64,000 nt of DNA from Forficula auricularia (GCA_024734495.1 JALMQS010000828.1:2901101-2965100), one strand, 5' to 3'. Shown: positions 46,303 to 57,187, counted from the stretch's first letter. Translations and numbers: made by a program. The notes: generated by a model from the letters alone, not told the origin.

Positions 46303-46844
46303 TCTATATATTGTCTGTACATTGGTCCAAATCACGCCAAATTTTGGTTGCACTCGTTTTAAGTTATGAACGAAAACACCTAAACAAAATTCCTGTCTGT
46401 CTGTATGTTTGCGTGGTTTCCGCGAAAAATTGCTCACGATTCACGTAAAAACGGCCGAAGGGATTATTATGAAATTTCATATTTGGGTCAGATGACTTCT
46501 AACTTACGTTTTATTGCTATACGACGTTTTAATATTTTGACCCTAAATGGAGGTTTGGGAGGGCGCACTAATGGAAATTATCAAATAACTCCTAAACTAA
46601 TAACTCGACGGCAAATTTTGTTATGAGAAACATTGTAGACAATGTGATTTCTGAAAACTTTTGTTTAAAAAAATTCCCCCTAAAACCACCCAAAAATGGA
46701 GGAGGATCAAAAAAAATGAAAATTCTTGCTTTTAGAGCAAACGCAACCAAATTTTGTACACATAATCTGTGGGCCCCTAGAAGGCTAGAAATGAAAAAAC
46801 TGGATGCCAGGGTGGGGTTGAGTTCCAGGGGGCGTCGCAGCTAG
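46303..46844 (+). mobile_element. Non-autonomous Helitron, 542 bp
   Basis: It begins TCTATATATTG directly after an A and ends CGTCGCAGCTAG directly before a T, matching Helitron rules (5' TC, 3' CTRR, insertion between A and T). A GC-rich hairpin-prone stretch lies shortly before the 3' end. The interior (TTTCCGCGAAAAATTGCTCA, GGAAATT, GGAGGAGGATC) has no Rep or helicase sequence. The two 73-codon frames inside are incidental. Confidence 0.75.
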
Positions 46845-46849
46845 TAATA

Positions 46850-47030
46850 TAAATATATCAATCTTTTAAAAAATAATCTTCAAATTTTAATTAAAATCCA
46901 AACGTTTCAGAAGAATTTCTCTCTTATTCAATGGCATTTTAATTTATAAATCGTGCAAAAAGAAAAAAAATTGCTTTATGTAATGTTATAAAGCAACACT
47001 CTTTTCTAAAAGATTTGTATTTATCCGTAT
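46850..47030. other. Unassigned short spacer
   Basis: AT-rich, nothing recognised. Confidence 0.4.
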
Positions 47031-47074
47031 ACATAGATATAGGTATACCTATTCAACGAATATAAATTACATAC

Positions 47075-47212
47075 ATATTTATATTCTTTATATGGAATGT
47101 AAATGTTTATATGTTTATTTACATCGAGCATAGAACAACCTAATTGATTTCCCTTTATAAGTCAACAACTCTACTACCCTCGGCAAAACAAAATCTCTTC
47201 AATTAAATACAA
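47075..47212 (-). mobile_element. Family E copy, reversed, 3' arm truncated
   Basis: From the right, the minus strand reads AATTGAAGAGATTTTGTTTT GCCGAGGGTAGTAGAGTTGT TGAC, then the arm AAATCAATTAGGTTGTTC...TGTAAATAAACATAT. The partner arm is mostly lost. Confidence 0.65.
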
Positions 47213-47219
47213 TAAATGC

Positions 47220-47900
47220 CTATACAGCATTAATCAAATAGAAAACATTCTTTGCTGTGAAATAATTAGTTATTTTTGAATAGGATTTTATTTTTTATTT
47301 TTATTAATATTTCCTTTTAAATGAACTAATTTGTTTCTTCATATTGTTACTTCTCCCTTCTACCCTTATGAATTTGAATAAAACAATCTAATGGTGCATT
47401 GTTTATATGAAAATAATAACTAAATAAGATTACATAATAAAAGAAGTCATTCTCTGCTATCTCTTTGTCTCTCTCTTCGCTGGTTCTTTGTTTTATTAAT
47501 ACTCTAGTACTATAATATATTCTTATTTATTCACTATTTATACTTGACAAATATATTTAGGTGTTTGGCAAAATATCAAGTACGTACAATGCTTTAGAAC
47601 TTTTGTAGTTAGAGCAAAATAAGCAATGTATTAGATCAATATACTGTAGGAAATAGAACCCTTAAATTACTAAGTTGGATCTCATTACGTAATGATTGTG
47701 AAACAAGAAACGAGTGGTTTCTCAGGTTTTTGTCTTCTTTCATTTCATTATCCTAATTAATCCTAACGAATACTTAATTGATTGAAATTGCTCTGAGTTT
47801 CTTTTAAAAGATTAGTAGAATCAAACTCTTTAACTTATTAAGTAGATAGTAAATTAAAGTTAAAGAATTTAAATAGACACTTTTTTTTTAATAAAGCTAC
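47220..47900. other. Unassigned AT-rich DNA
   Basis: Nothing recognised. Confidence 0.4.
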
Positions 47901-47904
47901 TGAT

Positions 47905-48135
47905 AAAAGAAGAAGTTGCATAGAAAAGGTTCAACCTCTGAAGTCCACGGTGGACCTTTCTATCTTGGAAACAAGAATAGTTTTAGGGATTGGGTCGGAG
48001 TTGAAGGTGTTCGTGGATGTGTGTCTTGAAAGATTGAAGGTTATATGTTTCTGGGAAGACGGTCGGAGTATGTGAGTTCCAGTCTCTAGATGTCATAGAG
48101 ATAAACGAGTTGGCGAATGCGTTCGTTCGGTACAA
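47905..48135 (-). pseudogene. Jockey-like LINE 3' end, copy 3 (minus strand)
   Basis: The minus-strand frame reads TNAFANSFISMTSRDWNS, then PTVFPETYNLQSFKTHIHEH, a stop shortly after, and the shared 3' UTR (CTCCGACCCAATCCC, ATGCAACTTCTT). This is the best preserved of the three tails. It is the C-terminal end of the ORF2 polyprotein, downstream of the polymerase thumb. The 5' truncation lies near 48135. Confidence 0.75.
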
Positions 48136-48352
48136 CTGAATTGTCTATCATATCCCGTTAAACTGCCGAATGTCTTTTAATGCCGGTTAAATCACTTAAA
48201 CACCTAAAGTTACAGTTAGCGGTTTCTACATTAGAATATTTCCTTTACATGAGGGAAGGAATCATTGCCGGATTAGGGAAAGATTGTATTTACGTTGGAC
48301 TTCCCTCCTATATATTTTTTTTTAATTATGAAGTTTTTATAATATTATATTA

Positions 48353-48492
48353 CTAGCTGCAAGGCCCGCCTTCGGCGGCCCTCTTACTGGCCAGGGGCTC
48401 GCCCCCTGGACTCCCACCCCTCGACTCCCACCCACCCCACCACCCCAATGTACAGACAAAACCTTAATTTTTTATATACTAGTATATATAGA
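48353..48492 (-). mobile_element. 140-bp miniature Helitron
   Basis: On the minus strand it starts TCTATATATACTAG after an A and ends with GGCCGCCGAAGGCGGGCC, TTGCAG and CTAG before a T. The strong GC hairpin followed by CTAG is the Helitron 3' signature. The same terminal sequence recurs at 57315-57343. The C-rich block (48395-48450) gives it a composition unlike its surroundings. Confidence 0.7.
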
Positions 48493-48699
48493 TAATTTTA
48501 TTTAAATTGGTAACCATGACGACTGTTTTTGTTGGGGGACGGACATAGATTCAAAGATACATAGATACATACAGAGGCAGGCACAAATGCGCTTTAGTAG
48601 TATACGATAATGCACATACAAAATTCAGTGACAAATAAAAATAACATTACATAACATTAATTGCACAATAAGTTAGAAAATTTCACCAATAAAATAAAC

Positions 48700-49198
48700 A
48701 GCATAAACAAATTTTTTATCACGATATAAACAATAGTAAATTTTACATTTTTTTTTTCGTATTTTGAATTCAATGAATTGAGCAATCAAATCTGCATAAT
48801 TTAAAAATTCGTTTAAAGCATCATTTTCAATATACAACATAATATATGAATTATTTAATTTTTGTTAATATCCTAAACTACTGCCCAAATAATTTTTTAC
48901 TCTTTTGAGACCTAAAAATGTCTTGTTTCCACCTGCATTGCTTATTGGCAAAGTTAGATATATTCTTAAAATAATATCCAAATTTGGGGATGTTGCTATT
49001 ATATTATGTTGTTGAATAAATCAATGCATTAATTCTGGTGTGTTGATAAAATTTCAAATTAATTGTTAACGATGCATTTCTGATTTGTACAGGCCTTGGT
49101 AATTTTCGGGCCCGAGGAAATTGCCTAGTTTGCCTAGTGGTTAATCCGGGCTTGGAAGTGTTGAAGCTACTAGCCTCACCTCCCGACAAATTAACCAT
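48700..49198 (-). pseudogene. hAT transposase C-terminal relic (zf-MYM/TTF type)
   Basis: The minus-strand frame about 48990-48730 reads SPNLDIILRIYLTLPISNAG, then NKTFLGLKRVKNYLGS, a stop, and LNNSYIMLYIEND...FLNYADLIAQF..FKIRKK. The order P..L.I.LRI..TLPIS.A....F..LK.IKNYL.S......L....I..D....Y..LI..F...K.RK is the hAT dimerisation region of proteins related to ZMYM1. The next frame upstream (49198-49004) includes PRARKLPRPVQ, compatible with the linker found earlier in this family. Stops and gaps are present and the DDE core is not seen. It is dead. Confidence 0.65.
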
Positions 49199-49209
49199 CG
49201 AATTAGTCT

Positions 49210-51215
49210 TCTATCATTCCATCAAACATTAACAAAATAATATCCTCTGAACAGGAAACGCAAGCGGTTTATTGTACCATTCTAGATAAATATTAAGAAT
49301 AGAATGACGTAAATGCACGAAACCGGAACAGACAGGAAACCTAGACCTTGAAAGGATCATAATAACGTTCAGGTCCATGTTCAACTAATTATATGCATCT
49401 CAGCAGCATCCAGTCTTTGAATAGATACTCGAGGGGAGAAAATTCGGCAAGAGCATGAATCCGACCACTGCTCCTCCATGTGGTTTTGAAAACCAAGAAC
49501 TCTTCTGACCACCCCTTTTGTCCTTCTTCGAATAGTTCAAATTCACATCTCCCATCTCGGAGCTGTTTCATGAGAACAAATAGCTGCGAGCTGTTTCTCC
49601 CAGCTGAGTTGCACCAAAATCCCTAGACTAATAGACTAGTCAAGAGTAAAAAGCCGATATAAGGCGTAGCATTCTGCATTCTTGACAGACCTCCAACGGA
49701 ATGTTTCCAAACCATTGTCTCTTCAGATAAAAGCAAACTCACAACTTGACAATATACCTTCTCTATTCGATTCCTCTTATGTTTGACTCGCTCACTTGAT
49801 TGATTGAACTGCTATAAATATTTTGCTAAAATATTTACTAATTCAATGTTTAAAGAATCTGTTTTTTATTATCTTCCGGGTTACTTCCTTTTTTCTTTGA
49901 TCTTATATTTGTAGAGAAAATGACGCGGTAATTGTTTTGCCTTGTCAAAGAGTTAGTTAATCGATATTAAAAATGAAAAATAAATAAAATCAACTTCGCG
50001 CTCAATTATAAATATCTCTCTTACTTTCATTCTGTTGATATTCATTGTCGTAAGTAAAAATAACTACTAGTCTCGACTATGTCGCCAGCCATATTACGAA
50101 ATTGCATCTTTAGCCAGGGAACAAAATACTTGATGCAATTTATACTAATGACAATTTATTCAGTAATTATTTATGTTATTGTCTTTGTCTGCTGTATTCA
50201 TATTAGCATTGCTAGTGGAACTGTAGACAACATTCCAAGATAAGAAGCTAAACAACCTAGCGGCTGGCTACCTAGACGAGACTACGGAGCTACAAATTAT
50301 TTTTAGACCGCCTCAACAGTTGTTCCGATCAATTACTTTTTTTTTTTTACTTGTCTCGAATCTTTTCTGGAACTTTTCCATGAATTCGAATTATTGTCAC
50401 CAAACCATTTTCAATTCACTTTATTTACATAATAAAATTCAGTGGCAGATGAGGCCAGCGAAACGGAACATTCCTTCTATTTTAACGCAGGAGGGGAGTT
50501 ATAAATTTTTAGAAATGCAATGATGGTTGATAAGCAACCCTTTTTTTTTACATTCTAGGTTTTTAATCAAACAAGTTGACTCGGATTCAGGCCAAAGTAT
50601 TTCCATTTAAAAAGCCCATCCAGGAGAGCGAGAGCTCTTTGCAAAATTGAATCACAAATCTTCCTTGTCCCCCGACTACCTCATTCGGCACTTTTAAATT
50701 TCCATTTATTAAAGAGTCCTCTTGATTTTATTGTCCTCCTTTGCTCTGAGAGTGAAGAAAGAAGAACCCCTCACCAAATTCATTTTTGCTCTTGTTTATT
50801 TCTGGTATATACATAGCAATCCTATTCTATCATTGTTTCTATTTTGTGTCCTTCAGACTTCTGGCCGACTTGGCCCAGTGACTGTTCTATTCTTAAAAGA
50901 CGATTAATTTTAGGGATTTTTTTTACTAGGTAATAAATTTTAATTTGTTCTTGTTTTAAATAACGTCTTCTTTTATCGAAAATCCAATCGTGTTATTTAT
51001 ATGGAGAGCGGTTGTGTCTAACAAGCTGAAATTTTGAACAAAAGTTTATATATATAAGGTACACCTTTGTGCCCAGTTTCAATTTTCAAATTAGCTGACG
51101 AAAATTGCCAAATAACTAAAATTTTCCGGGAAAGTATCCCGAGTTTTGAAAAAGAAAGACTTTTCGCCAATTTAATATTAAGGTATCTTCTTCAAATTTA
51201 ATTTTTTCTTTGTTC
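49210..51215. other. Mostly single-copy-looking DNA without recognised genes
   Basis: 49380-49790 and 50560-50880 are less AT-rich. A 60-codon minus frame at 49389-49571 and a 61-codon plus frame at 50722-50907 have no recognisable domain. Exons of a host gene too short to be called cannot be excluded. Confidence 0.3.
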
Positions 51216-51223
51216 TTTCATCC

Positions 51224-51355
51224 CGAGGGGTGAACCTCGATTTGAATTAGGTGTACACCGTCTTTGGAATTCATTAGATAATCTATTCTCTTCTACTTGG
51301 AAATGAAAGTGGAATTGGAAGATGTACACAATTTTAGGCCGCGGTTCATTCCTCG
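51224..51355. mobile_element. MITE family P, copy 3
   Basis: Left CGAGGGGTGAACCTCG and right complement CGAGGAATGAACCGCG, with GTGTACACC and ATGTACACA arms inside. The flanking TTTCATCC and TTTTTTCC are only a partial duplication. Confidence 0.65.
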
Positions 51356-51359
51356 TTTT

Positions 51360-52075
51360 TTCCTAATAACAAGTTGCAAAATACATATTTCATTCTTTAT
51401 CATTTTTTAAAAAGGTGAAGTTGAGACTTAGGCTGTTCTTGTACTATAATAAGTTTGTATTTTCAATGCGCAAAACTTTTAGATTTTGGGCTTTCACAAT
51501 ACAGAATTACTCAATAAATATCATTTTTGAATAATTTTTTGAAATGTTAATCCGTTTCTATAGGAAAACATAATATGGTAAACAATCGAACAGTGTTTTG
51601 AATTATTTCCCAAAAACTGCAGACAACATACCGAGTCTTGAAAAAGTTCTTGCCAGTAGCTAAATGTTATTGTTAAACATGTTTTAAGATTAATATAAAA
51701 AAAATCACTAACACGTTATCTAAGTAATATTAAGATCGGACCTCTTCATCTGTTGGCAAAATCTTTTGTTTGTAAAATCATAGAGCAGATGATCTTATCT
51801 CTATCTTATCTCTAAGATGGCCAAGTTAATTCTAGGAGATCTAAAACTCTTTGTTTTTAATAAACATTTTTTTATCATTTGATAAAAATCGTAGTGCTTT
51901 TTTATCCGATTCGCATGCCTTTGCATTTTAATGTATTCTTATCACATCCCCCCTTACCATTTTTTTTTATTATTATTTTTATTTATTATTAAAATATTGA
52001 ATTGAAATTAAAGTTGAGATAGGACAGAGGTAAATTTTTTAACTAAATGAATTGCACAAATCAATTTAATCATTC
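51360..52075. other. Unassigned AT-rich DNA
   Basis: Nothing recognised. A T-rich run lies at 51961-51990. Confidence 0.4.
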
Positions 52076-52079
52076 TACA

Positions 52080-52165
52080 AATTTTATTTAATAAATTATT
52101 GATTTGCGCAGTTCATATACTTGAAAATAAAAATTAAAAACTATCGTTTGAAAAGTAAGTAAATT
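52080..52165. repeat. Segment matching both flanks of family A copy a4
   Basis: TTTAATAAATTATTGATTTG CGCAGTTCATATACTT matches 54225-54262. The adjoining AATAAAAATTAAAAACTATC GTTTGAA matches 56092-56118. The two matches are continuous here but separated by the 1.8-kb element there, as expected for a paralogous site without the insertion. Confidence 0.6.
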
Positions 52166-52257
52166 GTTTAAAATTAAAAGTACCTATGCCATAAAAGAAA
52201 TAAAGGAGAATTGACATTCCATCATAGAGCTATCTATACATAATTTTTTAAGAAAAA

Positions 52258-52958
52258 ATAAAAACCGACTTCAAAAAATTAAATGCAACAAATAAAATAC
52301 ATTAAAAGGTATAAAATAATTATCATCTTATTTAGTTACAACTAGACGACGAAATATTAACATGAAATTACTTTTGAAGTCGGTGCCAAACATATACCTT
52401 TTATGAATCGCACTCGACGGATCTTACTTAGTACGTTTGGAGGGTATGCTCGCTTATAGGTATAGTTTGTTTGGTACCGACATCAAAAAGTAATTTCATG
52501 TTAATATTTCGTCGTTTAGTTGTAACTAAATAAGATAATAATTATTTTATACCTTTTAGTGTATTTTATTTGTTGCATTTAATTTTTTGAAGTCGGTTTT
52601 ATTTTTTTCTTAAAAATTATTTTTATTTTTCTCTTTTAGTGATGTTATTAATAGTGATAATATCATCAGAACTTGACCAAATTAATATGGCACCATCCCT
52701 AAAATACCCCCTTTCCAATAAAAAAAGAATCATCGAAATCGGTTCATAAACAAAGAAGTTAGGCCTGAACAAACCTAACAAAAAAGGTCTAATACCTATG
52801 AAAAAATGGGACCAATCGGAAGGTAGACTGAACCCAATGCAAATTTTTTTTTTCAAAATCGGTTCACAATTGGCGGAGATATGAGGTAACATAGGCACAA
52901 AAAAAAAAAAAATTCAGTCGAAGAGAGAACCTCCTCCTTTTTTGAAGTCGGTTAAAAA
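52258..52958 (+). mobile_element. Family A element, copy a3 (short form)
   Basis: Left arm AACCGACTTCAAAAAATTAA, centre (GTGCCAAACATATACCTTTT...GGTATAGTTTGTTTGG), right arm, then A2 to GAACCTCCTCC...GAAGTCGGTTAAAAA. It lacks the 210-bp middle segment and any array. The 91-codon minus frame is shared with other copies and not treated as a gene. Confidence 0.8.
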
Positions 52959-52964
52959 GGGAAC

Positions 52965-53040
52965 CCTTGTCCTAGTTGGTAAAGGGCCACTCACACAGGA
53001 GAGATCGCAGGTGCAAATTCTGTCTGGTGCTCAATTTCAT
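52965..53040 (+). repeat. tRNA-like fragment
   Basis: TAGTTGGTAAAGGG resembles an A box and GGTGCAAATTC a B box at roughly tRNA spacing. It begins at the right end of a3 and may be a SINE head or decayed tRNA-like sequence. Confidence 0.3.
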
Positions 53041-53081
53041 TTTCTCCTTTTTTCAAAAATAATAAATTTGTAGAAGTCAGA

Positions 53082-54262
53082 ATTATTTATTTATTTATTT
53101 ATTTATTTCAACGGCTAAAAAGCCTCAATTTACAAAATTATAAGAAATAACAATACCTATTACGATACATCAATAATATTAATTACATACATCAATACAT
53201 TACAATATAATTATATATTAACATTTCATTCATTATTCATAAACAAGCGTGAGTTTCTTGAACAAAGCCGCTACCTTATTGATTTCCAAGGAAAATTCCT
53301 GAGGGTTAACCAATTTTGGTGCCAGCTCATTGTAACAATGACAGAGTCTGAAGACTGGATTTCTTTCAGGATGTCTACCAGTAGGCATCTCTGGATAGAA
53401 TGGCATTGTTCTTCTTAATGCATAATTGGGGCTATGTAGGGGAAATAGAGCAGAGAGCTCTGTACATTTTACCTGACCTGACATAATTTTATATATAAAT
53501 ATGCAATCAGAGGCTATCATACAGGAATTTACAGAAGCTAGGCAGAAGGACTCAGCAGCAAGAGTGTAGTTATGATTAAATCTTGACATTGGATTATCAG
53601 TAAGTGATGCTAATTTTCTTAGAACTTTATGCTGAACTCTCTCAATCCTATCAATGTCACCCCTCAAATTCGGTCTCCAAATAGCAGATGCATACATAAG
53701 TATGGATTTAGTTAGAGTTGAATATAAATATTTAATCACATCAGGACTTTTGAATGACTTAGTGCTACGAGAAATAACCCTGCATGGAAATAAATAGATT
53801 TTCGAAATATGTTTTTATATTTTTTCAAAATATATTAAAAATATAAAATTGTTGCAGTTAAATTTATATAAAATTTATACTAGAGCAACATAAAAATTGT
53901 TTATAATTTCAGAATATATATAGAAAACATAAACTTGATATAATTTTTGTCACAAAATTTTTATATTTTTAGTATATTTTCAAAAATGTATAAAAAATAT
54001 ATTTCGAAAATCTATTTATTTCCATACGGGAAAACCCCAACTCTGATTAGCTTTACCCACCACATACGTGATGTGTTCTTTAAAGGTGAGTTTGGAGTCG
54101 AAAATAACTCCAAGATCTTTAATAGAGTTAACTCTAGTACAGGTAGTGCCATTTTCGAGTATATAATTGAATTTAAAGTGGTTTGGTTCTTTAGAAAAAC
54201 TAATAGTAAAACATTTATCAAAGTATTTAATAAATTATTTGATTTGTGCGGTTCATGTACTT
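53082..54262 (-). pseudogene. Jockey-like LINE: reverse-transcriptase thumb to 3' end, interrupted by a MITE
   Basis: On the minus strand the segment starting near 54262 encodes FDKCFTISFSKEPNHFK and INSIKDLGVIFDSKLTFKEH (with small shifts), matching the region after the RT palm in jockey-like elements. A 253-bp MITE (53778-54030) follows, and the frame resumes with IKYLYSTLTKSILMYASAIW, then DIDRIERVQHKVLRKLA and ...FRLCHCYNEL, ending at 53233. A (TTTA)n run at 53082-53110 is the likely 3' tail, (AAAT)n in sense. Endonuclease and catalytic YADD are absent on this side of the element A insertion. The piece at 53233-53739 is open for 168 codons, so decay is moderate. Confidence 0.85.
53778..54030. 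mobile_element. 253-bp MITE with 60-bp inverted ends, inside the LINE
   Basis: Ends CCCTGCATGGAAATAAATAG and the complement CCCGTATGGAAATAAATAGA, continuing through TTTTCGAAATAT. An AA dinucleotide is duplicated at the site, and the LINE reading frame appears continuous once the insert and one AA are set aside. It is very AT-rich inside. Confidence 0.8.
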
Positions 54263-54267
54263 AATAA

Positions 54268-56091
54268 AATTTTTTTTAGAAAAAAAACCGACTTCAAAAA
54301 ATTAATTGCAACAAATAATTGTTACATGAAATCACTTTTTGAAGTCGGTGCCAAACATATACATTTTATGAATCGCACTCGACGGATCTTACTAAGTTGG
54401 CGGGTATTGAAGACAACATCGCGTAAGCTCGCTTATATAGTTTGTTTGGCACCGACTTCAAAAAGTAATTTCATGTTAATATTTCGTCGCTTAGTTGTAA
54501 CTAAATAAGATAATTATTTTATACCTTTTAGTGTATTTTATTGGATTTTTGAGTTGTTATTATTATTTTATTTGTTGCATTTAAGTTTTTTGAAGTTGTT
54601 TTGTTTTCTAAAAATTATTTTTATTTTTCTCTTTTTAGTGATATTAAGAATAGTGACTTATGATAATACCTTGCATGCACTGGTAAGAGAAAGATTCGAG
54701 CGAAGGAATCAGAAATTGATATAAATTTTATTAAACCAATTATTTTACATTAATTAATGTATACCTTGTATTTTTAGCTTCGATTCCGGAGATTACTTCT
54801 CCACCATCGAGTGTCCTTATTCATCTTTAGTCCTTGTTTTTAATAAGAGGAAAAAATCTAATTAGATAAAAAAACCTCTTTTCCGATAATTATTTCAATT
54901 CCATTATTCCCCAATCAAGTCGATTGGTCCAATTCCTCCCATCACCTCAGAAATTGATAAATTTTATTAAACCAATTATTTTACATTAATTAATGTATAC
55001 ATTGTATTTTTTGCTTCGATTCCGGAGATTACTTCTCCACCATCGAGTGTCCTTATTCATCTTTAGTCCTTGTTTTTAATAAGAGGAAAATCTAATTAGA
55101 TAAAAAAACCTCTTTTCCGATAATTATTTCAATTCCATTATTCCCCAATCAAATCGATTGGTTCTCTTTCTCCCTTCATTCAGAAATTGTTTTTATAAAT
55201 TTTATTAAACCAATTATTTTACATTAATTAATGTATACCTTGTATTTTAGCTTCGATTCCGGAGATAACTTCTCCACCATCGAGTGTCCTTATTTATCTT
55301 TAGTCCTTGTTTTTAATAAGAGGAAAAATCTAATTAGATAAAAAACCTCTTTTCCGATAATTATTTCAATTCCATTATTCCCCAATCAAATCGATTGGTA
55401 TCCTTCTCTCCCTCCATCAGAAATTGATAAATTTATTAAACCAATTATTTTACATTAATTAATGTATACCTTGTATTTTAGCTTCGATTTCGGAGATTGC
55501 TTCTCCACCATCGAGTGTCCTTATTCATATTTAGTCCGTGTTTTTAATAAGAGGAAAAATCTAATTAGATAAAAAAACCTCTTTTCCGATAATTATTTAA
55601 ATTCCATTATTCCCCAATCAAGTCGATTGGAATTCTCCTTTCATCCATGAAATTGATAATAAAATTCAATTCATAAATAGAGAAATTATCTCGAAACGCT
55701 TGCGGATTTTAAATGATCGTTTTAAGATTTTATTTATTATAATTTCGATTATTTGCACATAAGAATTGGAGATTTCTGTTATTTTGTCATTGATCATATT
55801 ATCAGAACTTGAACAAATTAATATGTGACTACCCCTAAAGTATCCACTTTCCAATAAAAAAAGAATCATCGAAATCGGTCTATAAACAAAGAAGTTATGC
55901 GTGAACATACATAACAAAAAAGGTCCAATACCAATGAAAAAAACGGGACCAATCGGGCACGAGACTGAACCCAATGCAAAAAAATCATCCAAATCGGTCC
56001 ATATGGTAAAGAGAAATAAATGAACAAACATAAAAAAAGAGACATTCTGTTGAATTGATAACCTCCTCCTTTTTTTCAAAGTCAGTTAAAA
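54268..56091 (+). mobile_element. Family A element, copy a4 (long form with tandem array)
   Basis: Left arm, centre and right arm at 54287-54600, part of the middle segment (54650-54710), a 4-unit array, the rest of the middle segment (55650-55790), then A2 ending CCTCCTCC...CAAAGTCAGTTAAAA. The flanks match the continuous segment at 52080-52165. The 137-codon minus frame (55666-56079) belongs to A2 and the middle segment and is not supported as a gene. Confidence 0.75.
54711..55648 (+). repeat. Four tandem copies of a 233-238-bp unit
   Basis: Each unit starts near AGAAATTGATAAATTTTATT and contains CTTCGATTCCGGAGATTACT, CTCCACCATCGAGTGTCCTT, an AAGAGGAAAAATCTAATTAG ATAAAAAAACCTCTTTTCCG hairpin and CCCCAATCAAATCGATTGG. 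Starts are at about 54711, 54949, 55182 and 55419. Divergence between units is low. Confidence 0.93.
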
Positions 56092-56099
56092 ATAAAAAT

Positions 56100-56290
56100 T
56101 AAAAACTATCATTTGAATAAGTAAATTATCTAGAAGTAAATTTATTTCAAACGCATTAAGTGGAAGAAAGAAGAAAAAATGGATATATATATACAAGAAC
56201 AATAGAAATAAATGTTGGAAATATTGAACAATAGATGGTCTAATTCTGGATTTGATATTTCCAATTATATAATATTTCGAGGGGTTGAAT
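56100..56290. other. Short unassigned AT-rich spacer
   Basis: Nothing beyond the first 30 bp, which match 52135-52165. Confidence 0.4.
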
Positions 56291-56299
56291 GCAGGCAGC

Positions 56300-56720
56300 A
56301 TGCTTGCAGTGTATTTTTGGCCCGGGACACCTCCCTCTCTCTCGCTAGGCACCTTGGTTATTTCAACCTGAGGGTTTCAATGACCCTCACCGACCACAAC
56401 ATCACTACATCACTCGAGAAGTACATCAAACCCCATCATACCCAGACAGCCTCTCGTACTGGTGCCAATTGAAAATGTAATACGGTCGTCATGGCAACGA
56501 ACGCGTGCCCCTCACCCGCGCATTGATTGGGCCACTGGCCCTGACGTCACCGTGTCGTCATCAACATGGATCCTCTGTCTTCGTCTCTCTTCAATTGTAC
56601 TCCACCTGCCTTCATTTACACCCTAAAGCGACACACCCCCACACCCCATACTTCTCCAGCCTTTTGTTTCAACTTAATTATCTGTTTTACTAAATCTCTT
56701 TGCGATTAAACCGATACTCT
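56300..56720 (+). promoter_or_regulatory. GC-rich island with X-box-like, CCAAT and CRE sites; candidate host promoter and first exon
   Basis: The composition rises sharply at about 56300. In the core are GTCGTCATGGCAAC (56485-56498, half of an RFX X-box is perfect), ATTGATTGG (an inverted CCAAT, 56522-56530) and a perfect palindromic CRE TGACGTCA (56542-56549). Downstream, TCAACATGG places an ATG at 56566 in good insect start context, opening 48 codons to 56712 (starting MDPLSSSLFNCTPP). No convincing splice donor was seen within that frame, so a coding exon is uncertain. Transcription in either direction is possible. The combination suggests a ubiquitous or cilia-type promoter, by inference from site content only. 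Confidence 0.4.
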
Positions 56721-56782
56721 GCCATTTTAGAGACGATTACCCAAATTTATTCTGCACTGAAATACTATATGTATTGACAAAA

Positions 56783-56960
56783 ATTGAAAAGATTTTGTTT
56801 TATCGAGAGTAGCTGAGTTGTTGATTCATAAAGTGAAATTAATGAGATTGTCAAAACATAAATATTGTATATATAGTTTATTTGTGTCAAACACACAGTG
56901 GTTTCGAAGGCTTAACCATCATCATCAGTCTTTTAATTAGAATTATTATATTTTACCTGT
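56783..56960 (+). mobile_element. Family E-related copy with hammerhead-like core on the minus strand
   Basis: Head AATTGAAAAGATTTTGTTTT ATCGAGAGTAGCTGAGTTGT TGATTCATAAAG matches family E. The later part departs from the E arm and contains, on the minus strand, CTGATGA (56922-56928) and GAAAC (56901-56905), separated by a short GG...CC stem. Confidence 0.55.
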
Positions 56961-57054
56961 TATTTCTCGTGGCTTCAATATACCCTATTGGATATAGGAA
57001 AATTGAAACTATCCTGCTATAACAAACCGAATTTTTCTATATACAATCAAGTAA

Positions 57055-57187
57055 ATTGAACGTTTTTGTGCCAAGGGTAGTAGAATTTTTATATATTGAA
57101 GGAGACAATAAAGAGTGTGTCTTCTGCTGGAATTATATTTTTTTTTATAATTCCAGCAGAAGACACACTCTTTTATTGTCTCCTTCA
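57055..57187 (+). mobile_element. Snap-back retroelement F3, with 16-bp target duplication
   Basis: ATATACAATCAAGTAA is duplicated at 57039-57054 and 57188-57203. Head TTTTTGTGCCAAGGGTAGTA GAATTTTTATATA, then GAAGGAGACAATAAAGAGTG TGTCTTCTGCTGG, a short AT loop, and the complement. Confidence 0.85.

Noticed and set aside
46405..46844. Two 73-codon frames
   Set aside because: Both are inside a non-autonomous Helitron and show no Rep or helicase motif.
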